This document shows, piece by piece, positions 24,101 through 37,227 of a DNA stretch of 64,000 bases. The stretch's first letter is position 1, and each line of letters begins with the position of its first letter. Source of the stretch: Phanerochaete sordida. Lineage: Eukaryota; Basidiomycota; Agaricomycetes; Polyporales; Phanerochaetaceae. The notes beneath the pieces are model-generated. The model was not told where the DNA came from. It did not search any database and saw only the letters and a list, made by a program, of their open reading frames with translations. The translations under genes were made by a program, and so were the position numbers. The DNA lies in the NCBI GenBank assembly GCA_019973155.2, contig BPQB01000078.1:1-64000 (forward strand). Reading direction: 5' to 3'.

Positions 24101-26513
24101 GCTGAACGGTTCGCATTTGCACCACTGTGGTTCGTGCCATCGGCGGCCCGGCAGGTTTGCCTCGACGGAGGCTCAGGTTCGTGAGACCGGCTCTTTGCGC
24201 AGTGAATGCCTGACGTCAATCTGCAGACACCAGACACGTTCCATCTGCGCGGCGGGCGAAGCGCAGCGCAAGGGGCGGAGAACGGCACGACGACCGGCGC
24301 ACCTATATACCTAGAGTACGGGGACTCGGCGCGACTGGGACGACGGAGGGTGGCGCAGCTCTATCCTCGCACTACGCAGCAGCGCTGTACGGACCGCAAA
24401 TGCGCGGCCGGCATCGTTCATTAAATGGCGGCAGGGCGGAAGGGCAGCAGTACGGCCCTAGTGCACCGGTCAATTCATCGACGATACAACGCTAGATCCC
24501 TCCTGCATCGTCCAACAGCGCTGCCCTGGCTATGTAGGCGGGCCAGGCCTGAGACTTGATGCGCCGGTGGTAGTACGGCTGCGTTCGCGATGCTGGCCGA
24601 CGTCGACCCTGCTGGCTTTGAGCGGCGCTGAGTACGTCTAGCATGACACTGAGCTGTCATACAGAGTCCTATCGCTGAGCGCAACCGCTCGATACCCGCC
24701 CAAGAAGTATAGATAAAGGGCGTAAGGCGACGCGCGGGTGGAAGAGAACGCTTCTCCTTTGCAGGTGCGAACGCTCGACTTATTCTTGCTGCTGGTAAAC
24801 GCTGACAGCTATCTTTTGCAGCCGTTCGTGCTGATGTATGCTCTGATGGCATTTGCATCCAGTGGACCAGCAAGCGACGTCACCGGGATGCTCAAGGAGG
24901 TGAGACAATATTTTGGCATTTCCCTGATTTTCGAGCGCTTGTCGGCGACATGCGCCAGTCCACTGATGTCGCAGCGTATGTTCTGCTCGCCACAAAGTCT
25001 CTGTGATGCGCCACGACGCGCAGGTCTCTGTCTGCATGGCAACGCGACCGCGACGCCATCTCAATAAGGCGCTTATCAGCCGCCGTTGAATAGGATGACG
25101 CGCGGGTGACGTTGGAGAGAGGTACGCGTCCTGTCGCGTCGCCGTGGCCATCTGCAGCTGACATCCCAGGCAGACCCAACATCGAAGCAGCGCGCCGTGT
25201 CCGAGAACTCCGGGAAGCACTCGAAGCACGACGGCGCGTGTGCGTTTCCCAAGCTCTCCCAGGGTTCGAACTCTACGCCTACCTCGTCAAACCTAACGTT
25301 GAACGGTAGTTAGACTCTTATGAACTTCGAGACGTACGGGCAGCACACTGAAGCCCCGGGAGAACGACGAAGAGGCTCGCGAAGCCGGGCAATCTTCACG
25401 ACGCACGACGTCCTAGAGTACGCGTCGAGCAGGGTCGTAAGCTTTCCGCCATCATCGGTAGGCTCTGCCAACGTTTGATACGATCTTGGGCATCGCCGCA
25501 AGCTTAGAGCAACCCAATCTTGCTTCCAGCCGTCGCAGCAATGAGGGATGCGGGGAGTGGGATGCATACTTTGCCTCAGGCGGCGTGCCCAGGGTCGGTG
25601 AGTGCGGGGATTCTTCGTCCTCTGTGAGATGCGCGCTTACCGGCACCCCCAAAATATGATCGCTCCCGTCAGGGCCACCGGTAACGCCTTCGGCTTTCTT
25701 CTCCTCGGACCGTCCCTGCGCTTGCTGACTTACGCATGTCGTCCTCACGGACAGCTGACAAGAGCATTGTCCTCGCAGGGCCTACGTTCGACCGAAGGAA
25801 GCCCAGGCGTGCTCCTGGCCCTGCATTTTCGCTTAGGACGAAGATCCGACACACGCTGCTGCAAACCCTGTCAGGACCTCCGAGAGTGCCTGATTGCGGA
25901 AGAAAACATACCGCAGGTCCGCTGCCAAGGTGAGAGTTTCTCCCGTTCTGTGTTTCGGGCTGCGTAACTTGGCAAGCAGGCCTCGTTCCAGCAGATGTCT
26001 CACGAACGCGCTAATGCGCGCAAGACACGCGCAGGTAACCCGGAGAGAGAAGCAACCTGCTATCTGAAGGCACAGCGTAGGTTCATGAAAAGACGGCGCT
26101 CAGTGCGGAAGAAGCCGCTGGCCTCTTATCAGAGGCGCGCCGGTACGCCCTTGCGTCGACGTAGCAGCCCCATGTCGCCGACAGAGGTACCACAGAAAGC
26201 TCGCAAAGCGCACGCGTTGGCAGGCCTCTGTCACATCCTCCGCATTTCCGCCACCCGGGGCCGTGCAAGTGCGAGAGCCCGTGCCCGCACGCACTGGCTG
26301 GCGAAGCGTCCGCGCTGGGCCGCCGGCGCCTGCGGCCCTTCGCACCTTCGCACAGCGTCTTGTGCAGGCCTCCCGCGCTCAGGCGTGTTGTGATGAGGGC
26401 GATCGAAGCCGCCGCGCGGCCACGTATATGAGGCCGCGGCCTCTCCCACCAGGGATCGACGTGCTCTCTCCGCCTACGCACAGCATTCAGGACACCCAAC
26501 GCTGCCGCACGCC
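21151..26513. other. Gene-poor interval of 5.4 kb
   Basis: No gene can be supported. Overlapping frames on both strands (for example 23100-23822 + and 23161-23691 -) are compositionally odd and lack domains, splice patterns or paralogues. GC content rises from moderate at 21-22.5 kb to high at 23-26 kb. The right edge holds the EMG1 promoter region. Small or highly diverged genes could be missed here. Confidence 0.45.
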
Positions 26514-27909
26514 ATGGACACATTGCAGATTCCCCGCGCCCGCAGGCACTCTGCTGTGCTCGCGCACCCGTGGGACAGGCCCGTGCTCGACGACTGCACA
26601 CCCGGCCTCGACGGCGCCAGACCCAAGTCCGCGCCGCCGGTCGAGATCCAGTGGTTCGCGCAGCCCGTGCTTGAGTACGACGCGGTCGACGACTCGAGCG
26701 ACGCCACGAGCGACGACACGCAGTCCGAGACGTCGCCCGCGAGCTCGACCGAGAGCTCGCCGCCGTCGACGCGGCCATCCTCGTAAGTTCGAGCCTCGCC
26801 CTAATTATAACCGCACCCGCTGCGCCTTGGCATCAATTTGACATTCCATCGTCCAGGCCGCCAACAGCGCACCTTGGCGCGAAACACGCCCAGCAGGGGC
26901 CAGTGCGTGTGGCGAGAGGCGACTATGAACTCCCGGCGGCGCTGCCTCGTGCGGCCCCGGCGGAGGTCCCCCGCCAGCCGTTGTACGTCGTGCTCGAACG
27001 CGCGTCTATGGAGCTTTGCCGCGCGCCGCCACCGACGACACACGGCCGCCATGCAAAGCAGAAGCCGACGCTGCTCACTTGCGACGATCACCAGGGCCTT
27101 CTGGTGCGCATGGGCCGCGAGGTCAGCGACGCTCGGCCGGACATCACCCACCAGGTCAGCGACTTGCTCGCCGCCGAGTGTTCGCTTGCTCACGCCAGAC
27201 TGCCATAGTGTCTCCTTACACTGCTCGATTCGCCGCTGAACAAGGCCGGGCTGCTGAAGATATTTATCCACACAACGCAGGACCTTCTCATCGCGGTGCA
27301 CCCCGACGTCCGGATCCCGCGCACGTACAAACGGTACAGCGGTCTCATGGGTGCGTGCTACCCGTGTCCCCGCGGGCCCGGCGCGCGCGCTGACCCCCGC
27401 ATGCAGTGCAGCTCCTCCAGCAGGGCGAGATTCGCGGCGTGAGCGACTCGCAGGTGCTCATGCGCATCCTCGACGTGAGTTCTGTCTCGCCTCGCGGGGC
27501 GCGCGCGCTGACACGGGCCCCCACAGCATCCCATCACGCACTACCTGCCGCCCAAGGCCGTGAAGCTCGGTGAGCCCCGCGCGCCGCCGCCCGCGCACGC
27601 CACTGACGATCCCGCAGCGCTCTCGGCCGACGCAGAGACCGTGCAGGCGCCCGCGCTCGTGCGCGGCGTGCCCGCGGCGCACGCGCTCGCGCTCTTCGTC
27701 GGCGCGCACGCGAAGGGCCCCGACGACTTTGGCGCGGGCGTCGTCGAGGGCGCGGTGAGCGTGAGCAGCTTCGCGCTGAGCGCGTCGGTCGTGTGCGGCA
27801 AGGTGCGTGTGCCCGCGCGCGGGCGCTCCGCGCGCACGTCGGAACGGCTCGCTGACGGGCCCGCTGCCAGGTGTGCTGCGCGATGGAGGATCTACTCGGC
27901 ATCGTGTGA
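26514..27909 (+). CDS. EMG1: EMG1/NEP1, 18S rRNA pseudouridine N1-methyltransferase
   Basis: Seven exons: 26514-26782, 26857-27154, 27209-27350, 27407-27474, 27527-27569, 27618-27802 and 27871-27909. They are phase-consistent and give about 347 residues. Hallmarks of the Nep1 SPOUT fold are present in order: [62 protein letters not shown], then [10 protein letters not shown] and [14 protein letters not shown]. The enzyme methylates a specific pseudouridine of 18S rRNA in the nucleolus and is needed for small-subunit biogenesis. Yeast Nep1 is about 250 residues; here some 90-100 extra N-terminal residues are Ser/Asp/Glu-rich and probably disordered. Six introns of 48-74 bases in 1.4 kb are dense even for a basidiomycete. 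This is the most clearly conserved housekeeping gene of the window. Confidence 0.93.
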
Positions 27910-30229
27910 GCTGCGTGCGCCCTGCTCGTGTCCCCGGCGACGTCTGTCGCGGCGAAGGCACCCAGGGTGCCCGTGGCGCGCGAGACGAATGGTGCGTGCC
28001 CCGCGGGACACTGCATCGGAGGTGCGACGCGCGGGGTGGGCTTTGAGGCACGGGCGCAACGGCGAAGGCACCGCCATCATGTACAGTACGGACATCGGGG
28101 CCCCAGGCGGCGGGACGACCTGTAGAGAGCAAAGTAGCCATAATAGAGCAAAGCTGTAATACGTGGAAATGGACTTGCCTTGGCGATTCACCGAGCCGCG
28201 TATGATCACGATCAGGCTCATGTCCGCCGTGACGCGTCTGCGTAGTCTGTGTCCGCGTGCGCGATGATTTCATGCAGTACACTGCCTCCGACGCAGCGCG
28301 ATCCCAGGGTCGCGGGGAAGCCGGGTGCAGGACAGCAGGGGATGACGGCGACGCAGCGAGCGGGACTAGGCCCAGGCGACCAGCTTTGCTGTGTCGGTGA
28401 GGAATGCGGTGCTGCGCTGTCAAGGAGATGATTGGGCCAGGTGGCGGGCAATGCAGCGCGAAATACAAACGGGCCAAGAATATTCTGGCAGGGCTTTTCG
28501 AAAATAAATCCGATGGTAGCACGGAGGGACATTAGAGGCATGGGCGGAAAACATACCCGATTGCGGTCGTCATGCTCTGCGTTGTGGTGTGTTTGGGCGT
28601 CGGATCTTGGGGGCACGTCGGAGCGTCGCTCCATTCGCAGGCGTCCCGCGAGCGATGTACAGACCGCGCGAAGGGGCTCTGGGTGGGCCTGCGAACGGGC
28701 GCCGCCAGCTCGCGCCAGCAGCGCAGGTAGCAACACCCGCGGGGGCGTCTTCGGGGGCCACCGCGGCCGCAATTAATTTTCCTGCGCTGCTTCCTGCAGG
28801 CCGTCCGCGGGGGCGAGGGGCAAAAGAGCTGCGCGGGCGGCAGAGCGGGCGCAGGAGCGGAAGCGCAACAACTGACCGGCGGTTCGGTTCGGCTGGCCGG
28901 TGCAGTGCGGCGAGGCGAACCGCGCCCGGGCTCGCGATCCGCCACCGAGCGATCCTCCGTGCCTGCGTCCGGCCGTGCTCGCACGCTGCGCTCGTCCTCG
29001 CCTTCGCGAACGACGTCGGCGGGGGTGCAGGCGTGCTCGCCTCCATCGTCGCCTCCGAGGACAGCGGTGTTGCTGTGCTGGCCTGGAGCAGGGCTTGTTC
29101 GCTGAATACGCGTTTGTCATGGGCTGGTGAGCATCAAGCGTGCTTTCTCATACGTGCCTATAGTTGGCTGCGATTAAGCCCCGACCGCTGCCGGAGGGGC
29201 CGTCAGGCGACTGCACCCTGAGCCTAGGCGGGCTCTGCTTAGGAGAGGACGATTGCTGCTTGTGACCAGCAGTGCTTGCGCATGGCAGAGCTTGGGAGCG
29301 TTCGTTCCGAGCGTGAGTACCTCGACCGCCCGCGCGCGGCTCGGCCGCACTACACGCGTGCCCCATGCATCAGCCATGTTCCTCCGTAGCCCAGACTGCG
29401 AGCGGCGAGCGTGCACGCCGTCGTCATCTGCGTCGCTCGCTGCACAGGCTGATATCACATGTGCCCATACGAGGCAAGGATGGAGATAGCGAGGGCTCGG
29501 AGGGTGCGTGCTTCGAGAGATCTCCCGGCAGCGTCATCGCTGGGGGACTTTGACTGGCGCACGAAACGGGGAGGTGCACGCAACCGCCGCGACGGTTGAA
29601 CGTGCATGAGGGAGTGACGATTTGCAGTGCATCTTTTTTTCTCCCTCTCTGTCTCTGGCGTGGCGGACGTACAGCCGCCGAGGCGAGCGTCGCCGCCACA
29701 AAGCAATGTCATGCGCGATGACCCCGAGGGGGGTGGCTATTTCTGCCGCCTGAACTGTGGTTGCTCCGGAAGGACGAGAAGGGAGGATGAATTCGTCGTC
29801 TTCCTCCCGAGAAAAGGAGGAGAGTGTACCGGCGAGCTGGGTCCGTATCAGACCCTGAGGGGTGCAGTTCCGCCGACCAATGGACGAGGAGAGTGATGCC
29901 AATTGCAGACTTGCTTGATCGTCTCTCGCTCTGGCGTCTTGGGAGTGTGACGTGGGCCTTCTAGCGCGTGGTAGGCTTGCTGTCTCATCCCATCAAGCTT
30001 TACGCCCATATGTTTGTCCCTTATTCAGATCCATACCCAGATGTGCTTATTGCGATATTATTGACATGCCAAGCGTCCCCGACTTCCTGTCATGTTCGGA
30101 GGTGAAAAGCAAATCCCACTGCTACTACAAGAACGACGCTTCTCGCCAGCATCCCATCACTTTACCCTGTCCCTTCAGCAACTCTACTACGCTTCTCCCT
30201 TGAGCTTAGCGTAGTCGCCAGCCGCTGCC
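27910..30229. other. Intergenic region between EMG1 and the Myb gene
   Basis: About 2.3 kb. Frames such as 28589-29221 (+) and 28570-29046 (-) are Ala/Arg-rich shadows of GC-rich DNA without domains. The last 300 bases are less GC-rich and probably form the promoter and leader of the Myb gene. No gene can be supported. Confidence 0.45.
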
Positions 30230-31765
30230 ATGTACCGACACGACGACGCCGCCCAGCCTCGCGACCGCCGCGCATGGACCGAGGACGAGGACGAGCTTCT
30301 GCGGCAGGCCATCGAGAAAGGCACGCCGCCCATCAGCTGGCGTTCCCACCGCGCGCACTAACCCATCTCTCCCGCAGAAGACGGCGACGCCAACCCACCG
30401 TCCAAGTGGCACGCCATCGCGAAGCACATCCCGAACCGCACGAACAAGGACTGCCGCAAGCGGTGGTGGGCGCAGATGGCGACGCGGGTGTCGAAGGGCT
30501 CGTGGAGTGCCGAGGAGGACGAGCGTCTGTTCGCGGCCGTGGACGAGCTCGGCACGAAGTGGGCAGCTGTCGCGAGTCGGGTCGGCACCCGGAACAGCGG
30601 CCGTACGTTAGCTTTCGCCTGCCTTCCCGGCGCCCCTGGCCTGACCTCACTCTCCCACCCCCCCAGAATGTGCGAAGCGATGGAACGACGCTCTGAACCC
30701 GGCCATCGACCGCAGCGGGTGGACGCCCGAGGAGGTGAGCTGCCCCTTCTGCGCTCCCCCGCCCCCGCTCACCGCGCCGCAGGACGACCGCCTGCTCAAG
30801 GCCGTCGAGCAGCAGGGCCACTCGTGGGCGAACATCGCGCGCACGTACCTGCCGGGGCGCACGGGCCTCGCGGCGAAGAACAGGTGCGCACCGCCTGTCG
30901 TCATCGCTGCCCGGGGCGAGTGCTGATCGCGCGCAGGTACAACCACCTCATCCGCGGCTCGTCGGATCGCGCGCCGTCCGCGCGCGGGCGCCGCATGTCC
31001 GCCGCGACGGCGATGCGCCGGCGCAGCACGCGCGGCAGCAGCCGCAGCAGCGTCAGCACGCCGAGCAGCCCGCGCTCGACCGCGACGCCGCCGCCCGCGA
31101 GCGGCGCGTCGAGCCCCGAGAGCTCCGGCATGCCCCCGACGCCGACCGAGCTCTACGCGCTGCACGCCCCGCTCGACTTCCGCACGAAGTGGGGCGGCGC
31201 GCTCCCCGACGGGCTCTACGAGGACCCCGCGCTCGCCGCGCACCACCACCAGCACGCACCGCAGCACGCGCACCACGCGCACCCGCAGAACGAGCACGAG
31301 ATGATGAACATGCTGCTCCAGAACTCGTTCGGCGACTTCCTCGACCCGAACATGGACCCCGCGCTGAGCGGGCTGCACGCGCCGTACGGGCTCGAGGGCG
31401 CGCAGTGCGCGCCGGGCGTCATGCTCAGCGACAGCGCGCAGGGCGACCCCTGGGGCGCGCTCGGCTACCCGTACCTCGACCTCGGCGCGCTCGACGCGCA
31501 CGCCGCCCCGCCGCAGCTCACGCCGAGCATGAGCAGCAGCGGCGAGAGCAGCGTCAACAGCACGCCGCAGCTCGGGCACCCGCACTTCGGCGTCCGGGGC
31601 AGCTATGCGCAGGCGCAGCATCCTGAGCACGGGGCGGGCTTCGCACAGTACATGCCGCCGCCGCCGCCGCTCGACGACCCGCGCCTCGCGCTCGCGATGT
31701 GCGACCCGTACGCGCAGGGCCCGCTCTCACATCTCATGGGGCACGCGCCCGGCGTGCCGCAATGA
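30230..31765 (+). CDS. Myb-like transcription factor with three SANT/Myb repeats
   Basis: Five exons: 30230-30320, 30378-30602, 30667-30734, 30783-30883 and 30937-31765, about 437 residues. Three Myb repeats fill residues ~14-165: [18 protein letters not shown]...[12 protein letters not shown], then [15 protein letters not shown]...[14 protein letters not shown], then [14 protein letters not shown]...[14 protein letters not shown]. The tryptophans and the R/K-rich recognition helices are intact, so DNA binding is expected. The C-terminal ~270 residues are low complexity (Ser/Arg, His/Gln, Ala/Pro and a PPPPP run), as in activation regions. Intron 1 (30321-30377) appears to use a GC donor: only this junction gives the conserved K-E-D reading into [10 protein letters not shown]. 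An in-frame alternative is a 36-base GT-AG intron. Targets are unknown. Confidence 0.87.
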
Positions 31766-32779
31766 TACCGCACGCGGGCGCACATCGAAAAGCGCAAATC
31801 TTCCGCCCCCGCTGTCGTGGTGCGTGCCGTGCCCGCAAACAAATTTCTTGTGCTGACGGGCGCGTGACAGTAAAACACCGGCTCTTGTAGCACTAGACTA
31901 ATCTATGGACGCGCAGAGATATCCTGAGGCCGGCCGTCCCCCTGCCCCGACGCCGCGCGGGCCTGCCGCAGCACAGCTATCCGTGTAACTTTATGACGCA
32001 CCTCTTCTCCTAGTTTATGCCCCGGAACTGTAGTGTAGCCCTGTATACTCGCCTCGCCTTAGAGCCCTCGGCCGAAATCACACATGAAAAGGCACCCCCG
32101 TGCGAGCGTGCGAACGTGCGCTTGCTGCATTGCAGCCCGCGAGGGCCGTCGGCCGCCACAACGCTGCTGGCGGGCGCGCCCGTGCCCGCGCCGCCGGCGA
32201 TGGCGATGACGCAACGCGGTGCGCGCGGGAAGCACAGCGCGTCCGGACGCAGACGTCGGATCCCCAGAAGACAGAAGCGGCGCGACCCTGCCGCGGCCTG
32301 GGCGGGCCTCTGCACCGCGCTGCGGCGCGCGTACGTCATGCGGCGCACCCGTCGACACGTTGCTTCGCGCTGCGGGCGACATTGCACGGCGCGGGCTGGC
32401 GGGGAGGGCTGCGCGATGGGATCGCGAGACACCGAGGGGGCGTGCCGCACCTTCATGGGGCGTTGGAGTCTCACTGTGCGCCTCGTGGGGAAGACACCGT
32501 CCGCCTGATCGTAGCGGGCGTCGGGTGGTGCTCGCTCAGGTAATGCATGGTGCTTCTCGGGCCAGGACAGGCAGCGCAGCGCAGCCAAACAGGTAGTGCA
32601 GATTCGGCGCAGATCGCAGCGCACCCGCTGGCCCCGGCTCCAGGCCCCTCCTGGCTTCTGCACCCCGTGTGCGGCGACCCATCTGTACGCCCGTGGGTGC
32701 CGAGCACGGTCGCGAGGGGCCCCCGCCCGCCGGGCAGCGACCGCACGTCGGCGCGTGCGCGAAAGCCCCGGCAGGGCGA
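31766..32779. other. Intergenic GC-rich region after the Myb gene
   Basis: About 1 kb of GC-rich DNA with Arg/Ala-rich frames on both strands and no domain. It contains the 3' flank of the Myb gene and ends at the left terminal repeat of a MITE. Confidence 0.45.
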
Positions 32780-33000
32780 TACAGCTGTTTGGAAAACGAT
32801 AGGCCGCACCCAAATATTTCTGCGTACAGCAGTTGAAGCTCCGCGATACCGTGTCTCGCTCGTGCAATGCGCGCGCCGAGGCGGCCGAGCTGCCGCCTCG
32901 CATCGCCGCAAGTCACCAAGCACGGGGCGCTCATCCCACGGAGTCTGAACCCTGTACTGGAAAAATCGAAGGGTGGTCTATCGTTTTCCAAACAGCTGTA
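32780..33000. mobile_element. MITE with TA ends and ~23-base terminal inverted repeats
   Basis: CAGCTGTTTGGAAAACGATAG at 32782-32802 is matched in reverse complement by CTATCGTTTTCCAAACAGCTG ending at 32998. Both ends are flanked by TA, read as the target duplication. The element is about 220 bp, has no coding capacity, and its TIR differs from that of the element at 10320. A Tc1/mariner-like origin is inferred from the TA duplication. Confidence 0.72.
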
Positions 33001-36000
33001 AGGCGGGCGTGCGTGGCCTGGCGTGCGCGGGCTGCGAGCGGACGCGCCCACGCGGGCAGCAGCCCCGGAACGTGTCGAGCGGGCGACGCCGAGGGTGCCC
33101 AGCCTCAGAACGGCCTAGCGCACGCCGCAGCGGCCCCACGCCCGGGATCGTCGCGTCCAGGAGCGCACACCGCGCACCGTCGCCCCAGCGGCGTGGCCGC
33201 ACCGTGGGAGCAGCGCGCGCGTGCCCAGGGGCGAGACCGCGCTTTGCTTCCGCGGCGCCCGCGCACGCCTGATCCGCGCCGGCCCCCGCTCTGATCGCCG
33301 ATCCGCGCGCGCGCGCGCCCTGCGGCGGGGCAGCGACGGGCCCGCCGACGGTCCGCCGCGCGAGTGGGGCTTCGTGGCGCGGGCGCGCGTCTCGCCCTGC
33401 ATCCTCTCGTGATCCACGCGGGCGCGCGCCGACGCGTCGGGGGGCGCGCCCCGACAGACGGCGGCGGCGAGCTGCGCGACGCACGCTGACCGGGCGACAG
33501 CTAGGAAGCCGGGGCTCGCGGGCCCGGCGGGCGGGCGCCTCAGGGTCGTCGCGAGGGCCGCGGGGGCAGCCAGGGCAGGCCAGGGCAGCGTTGCTTCGCG
33601 CTGTTGACGTCGTGGCGTGACGTAGGGTGTGATGCTCGCCAGGGCAAGCCAGGGCAGCGCACCCGCCGTGCGCGGCGCGCGCAACGCTAAAAGGCTAATC
33701 TGTGCCGCTGCGTCATACCGCGTCGCGCGCGCGCGCGCGCGGTCGCCAGGGGCGCGGGCGTCGTGGCGTGCGCGGCGCCGTCCGCGCGTACCGGATTTGA
33801 CAAAGATATTGGCGAGAATTACGCGCGGGCGTGCGATCAGAGTGGCGCGCGGGGCCGACGCAGCATCCGGCCAGGCGCGGCGCACGCCAGCCGTATATCA
33901 GCGGGGGCCTGTTTGCAGGAAGCCGTCTGCCCAATGCGCCTCGTTTGATCGCGGCCGCATCAGCGCGCGCACCCCGCCTCGCGAGCGCGCACTGCCGCCC
34001 CGCTCCTGCCGTGCTGCCGACAGCCAAAAGGCACCACCGCGCGCGGCGAGAGTGCCAAGGGGAGCCTCGCGCAGCGGAGTCGCATCAGGCAAGAGCCCGC
34101 CCGCGGCAGCACACGCCCGTGTGCCTCCCTGGCCCGCACGGCTGATGCATCACGCGTCCTTCCCACCGTCCGCACACAGGCCTCGCGCATCCTCCGTCCC
34201 TCTGGGCCGCCGCAGGGCCCGCGCGCCGTCGCACCGTGGCCCGTGGCGCGCGCCCACGCGCATGAGCTCTCCGGCATGTTCGGGGCGCACCCACATATTC
34301 GCTTCGGCGCAGCTCCCGGGTGTGCCTTGCCGTTCCCGCGGAGAGCCCTCCGTTCGCCTTTCTGCGCGAGGCCCGGCCGCGGCGTGCCCTGCTAGTAAGT
34401 ACGTACGTCAGCGGGTGCGCAGAACGCCGCGATCATGATCGCGCTCCCGCACCGAGTATTGCATGCGCGCAGGCGTCCCGCGCGTTGGGCACGCGCACAC
34501 GCACGTTTCCCCGGGCGGAAATGTCGGAGCCTTGTGCGGGCGAGGATATATCGACGGAGGCGCGGGGCGCCGGGGGCTATGTAGGCTTGCGTTGGGCTGC
34601 CATGCTCCGTCTCCCCTTCACGATTTCTGGCCGCGGTGCGGCGACCTCGACCGCGACGAGGCATTGGACGGTGTCTCCGGCGGATGGGAACAGGTCGAGA
34701 CGTGCGCGGCTGAGGGCATGGTGAAGACTCTAGGCAGCGCGGTACGTCAAAGTGGCCTAGCATCGCAGCTCACCTCGTTCGCCTCTGCTAGGTCCGCACC
34801 ACCACGCCCCGCGGCAGCGCCGCGCCGCAGCACGGCGAAGCACGCCCCGCACGTCCCGCGGCAAGCGTTCAGCCTGCAGTCTCCCACTACCTCGCAACTC
34901 CATCCGTCTCCCACTCACAAACCTCCCAGCGGTACGCCCCGGCACACGCTACGCAGCCCTGCGCCGGACGGGTCAGCACGCACGTCAACACACCTACCAT
35001 ACACGCCGCCGCGCAGCTGCCGGCGAGCAGACCGTGGCCGACGCGCAGCGCGGGTGTGGCACGGGCGCTGCATGCGTTATCGCGTTGCAAGCTGCTGCAA
35101 AACAAATGGTGCCGTAAGGCGCGTTGTCCGGTGTCTTGCAGTGCGCGAGTTCGGGGAAGGCAGGGCGTGGCGTGGCGTGGCGTGGCGGATGGGGATAGCG
35201 GCGCGCAGCGCAGCGCGCGCTGTGGAGCTGCGAGAAGGTTGGGTGTATCCCCGTCTAGCGCGGTGTCTTGCGGACTCTTGCCTGCAGGAGGGCGCTGCGC
35301 ACCGTCGTGCGCAAAGCCGAGGGCCGATGCGAGGCGACGGATTGGGTGAGTCCGGGTCGTTTGGTTATTTGCTGTGGCGGTGACAGGAATAAGTCAAGGA
35401 TCAGACAGGAATAAGTCAAGAATAAGACGAAACTAAGACACGTATTGCGAATGGGGCAGGCTTCCGCTGGCTCAAAAAGCGTGCACAGACGCACCAGTGC
35501 CGGAACAGAAGTTACGGGCGTGCGTCGTGCGCAGCCGGGGACAGACGAGCGAGGACCAGTACTGAGCGTACCGGACCCGAAGGGCAAGCACGCGCCAGAG
35601 CGGGCACGCACAGGACTTATACACACCTTCACACCCGTCGATAGCACACAAGCACATGCAGACGGCCAATCTCCGGTGTGCGCGGTGCGCCCCACGCCCG
35701 ACAGGACCTGCCAGTGCCACGCCCCGCTGCCGCGTCCGCGGCGTGGCGTGTGCCCCGCGTGTGCGCGTCGCGCAAAGCCGGGACGACCTTGCACGCTGCG
35801 ATGCTTCGACTTCGCGTCTTCCGTCCTTTGCACAGAAGGACATGGGTCTCTGTCAGTGCAGGTCAGTGTCGCCGCGCGACGCGCCGCGGCCGGACACGGG
35901 TGCGCCACGCGCGGGCCACGTGGGCGCGCCTGCGCCGCGCGTCCCGCCTGTGCCCCGTCGCAGGCCTTCGCGGACCCGGCGGCGGGTTCTCGGACGTGCC

Positions 36001-37227
36001 ATCTCTTGCTGCCCTCGCGCACCCGGGACGGCCCCCAGATGCTTCCTCTGCACTCTCTCGTTCCCCCAGCGACAAGTCCGGGCGCATACACCCCGCGATG
36101 CCGCCCGCCAGCAGCCAGCGACAGCGACAGCCTGTCAGAACGAACGCACGTCTGGCCCCGCAGCTGCAGCCGTGCGGTGCCCCGCGCACGCGGCCCCGGC
36201 GCACGTCCTCATATAGCACCACGCCTCCGTCGCTCCCCGCAGCCCCAGCGCCCGTCCTGCCTTCGCGCCGCCTTCCTTCGCTGCGCAGCGCACCGCGCCC
36301 CGCCTTCTCTCCCATTTCACCGCGCGCTCGCGCGACGCGCCCGACGCCCGAGGGCCGACCGTCCTCGCCCTCGGACCGTGACGCCATAGGAGGTTGATAT
36401 GAGGTTGATGGGAGGGCAGCAGCGGGCAGGAGAGGGGTCGGCTCGGCCGTCCGAGGCTGCACTGGGGAGGGGGCGCGAAGGTGCGCCGCTTCCGTCATCT
36501 GCGCTGCCTGTTTCATAAACGCAGGAATAGCACGCCGTGCGCGCCCGGACGCTGCGAGGGTACAAAGGCCTGGCAGGGCGCGGACTCGGCCCCCGCTGGC
36601 CCCTGCTGGTCCCGTCGACGGGACGAGGCCTGCCCCTGTCGCCCCCTGTCGCTGGCTAGGTGTGTGCTGCCCCCTGTGCGCGTTGGTTCCGACGACGCGG
36701 GGCGACGCGACGCGACGTGCTCACGCGAAGGCTGCGCTAGGCTTGTCGGTCCGGATGGCGCTCTGTCTTCGCAAGTACACTTGGTCGGCTGGTCAAGATC
36801 TTTGGCGAGGAGCTGTGGAAACCAAGATGAAGTCATGAAGACCTATCCTGCGCATTCCGACGAGCCAATATCTGCGTCTATGCTTTGCCGACACAGCTGG
36901 TCTCTGTCTTGGGTGACCTCCCTGCTCAGCTTCACGTCCTCGAAGACCGACACGACGCACAGGACCCTCGACGCTGGATCTCCACGGCCTAGTCAACACC
37001 CTGCAGGGCCGCTTGCAGCCACCATGGAACCCAAGACCAGTTGCGCGGCGCATTCAAGTCATGCCGTGTTGGCCGACGCCGCGGCCATGCCCCGCTGCCA
37101 GGCGCAACACCGTGATAGGCACGACAGCTGGTCACGCCCAAGGCCTCCAGGCTATCACCGACGCCTGGTGCGGTGCGCGAGTCCTACTTTGGTACGTTCA
37201 GCAGCTCTACACTGTCTGCGGAGATGC
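33001..37227. other. Gene-poor, very GC-rich interval with simple repeats
   Basis: About 4.2 kb without a supported gene. Visible features are a (CG)n run at about 33724-33740, four tandem GGCGT units at about 35164-35185, and a 17-base direct repeat GACAGGAATAAGTCAAG at 35382-35398 and 35404-35420. Long frames on both strands are Arg/Ala/Pro-rich and domain-free. Confidence 0.45.

Noticed and set aside
25257..25275. GGTTCGAA motif resembling a tRNA T-loop
   Set aside because: The flanking bases do not form a T stem, acceptor stem or anticodon arm, so no tRNA can be drawn.
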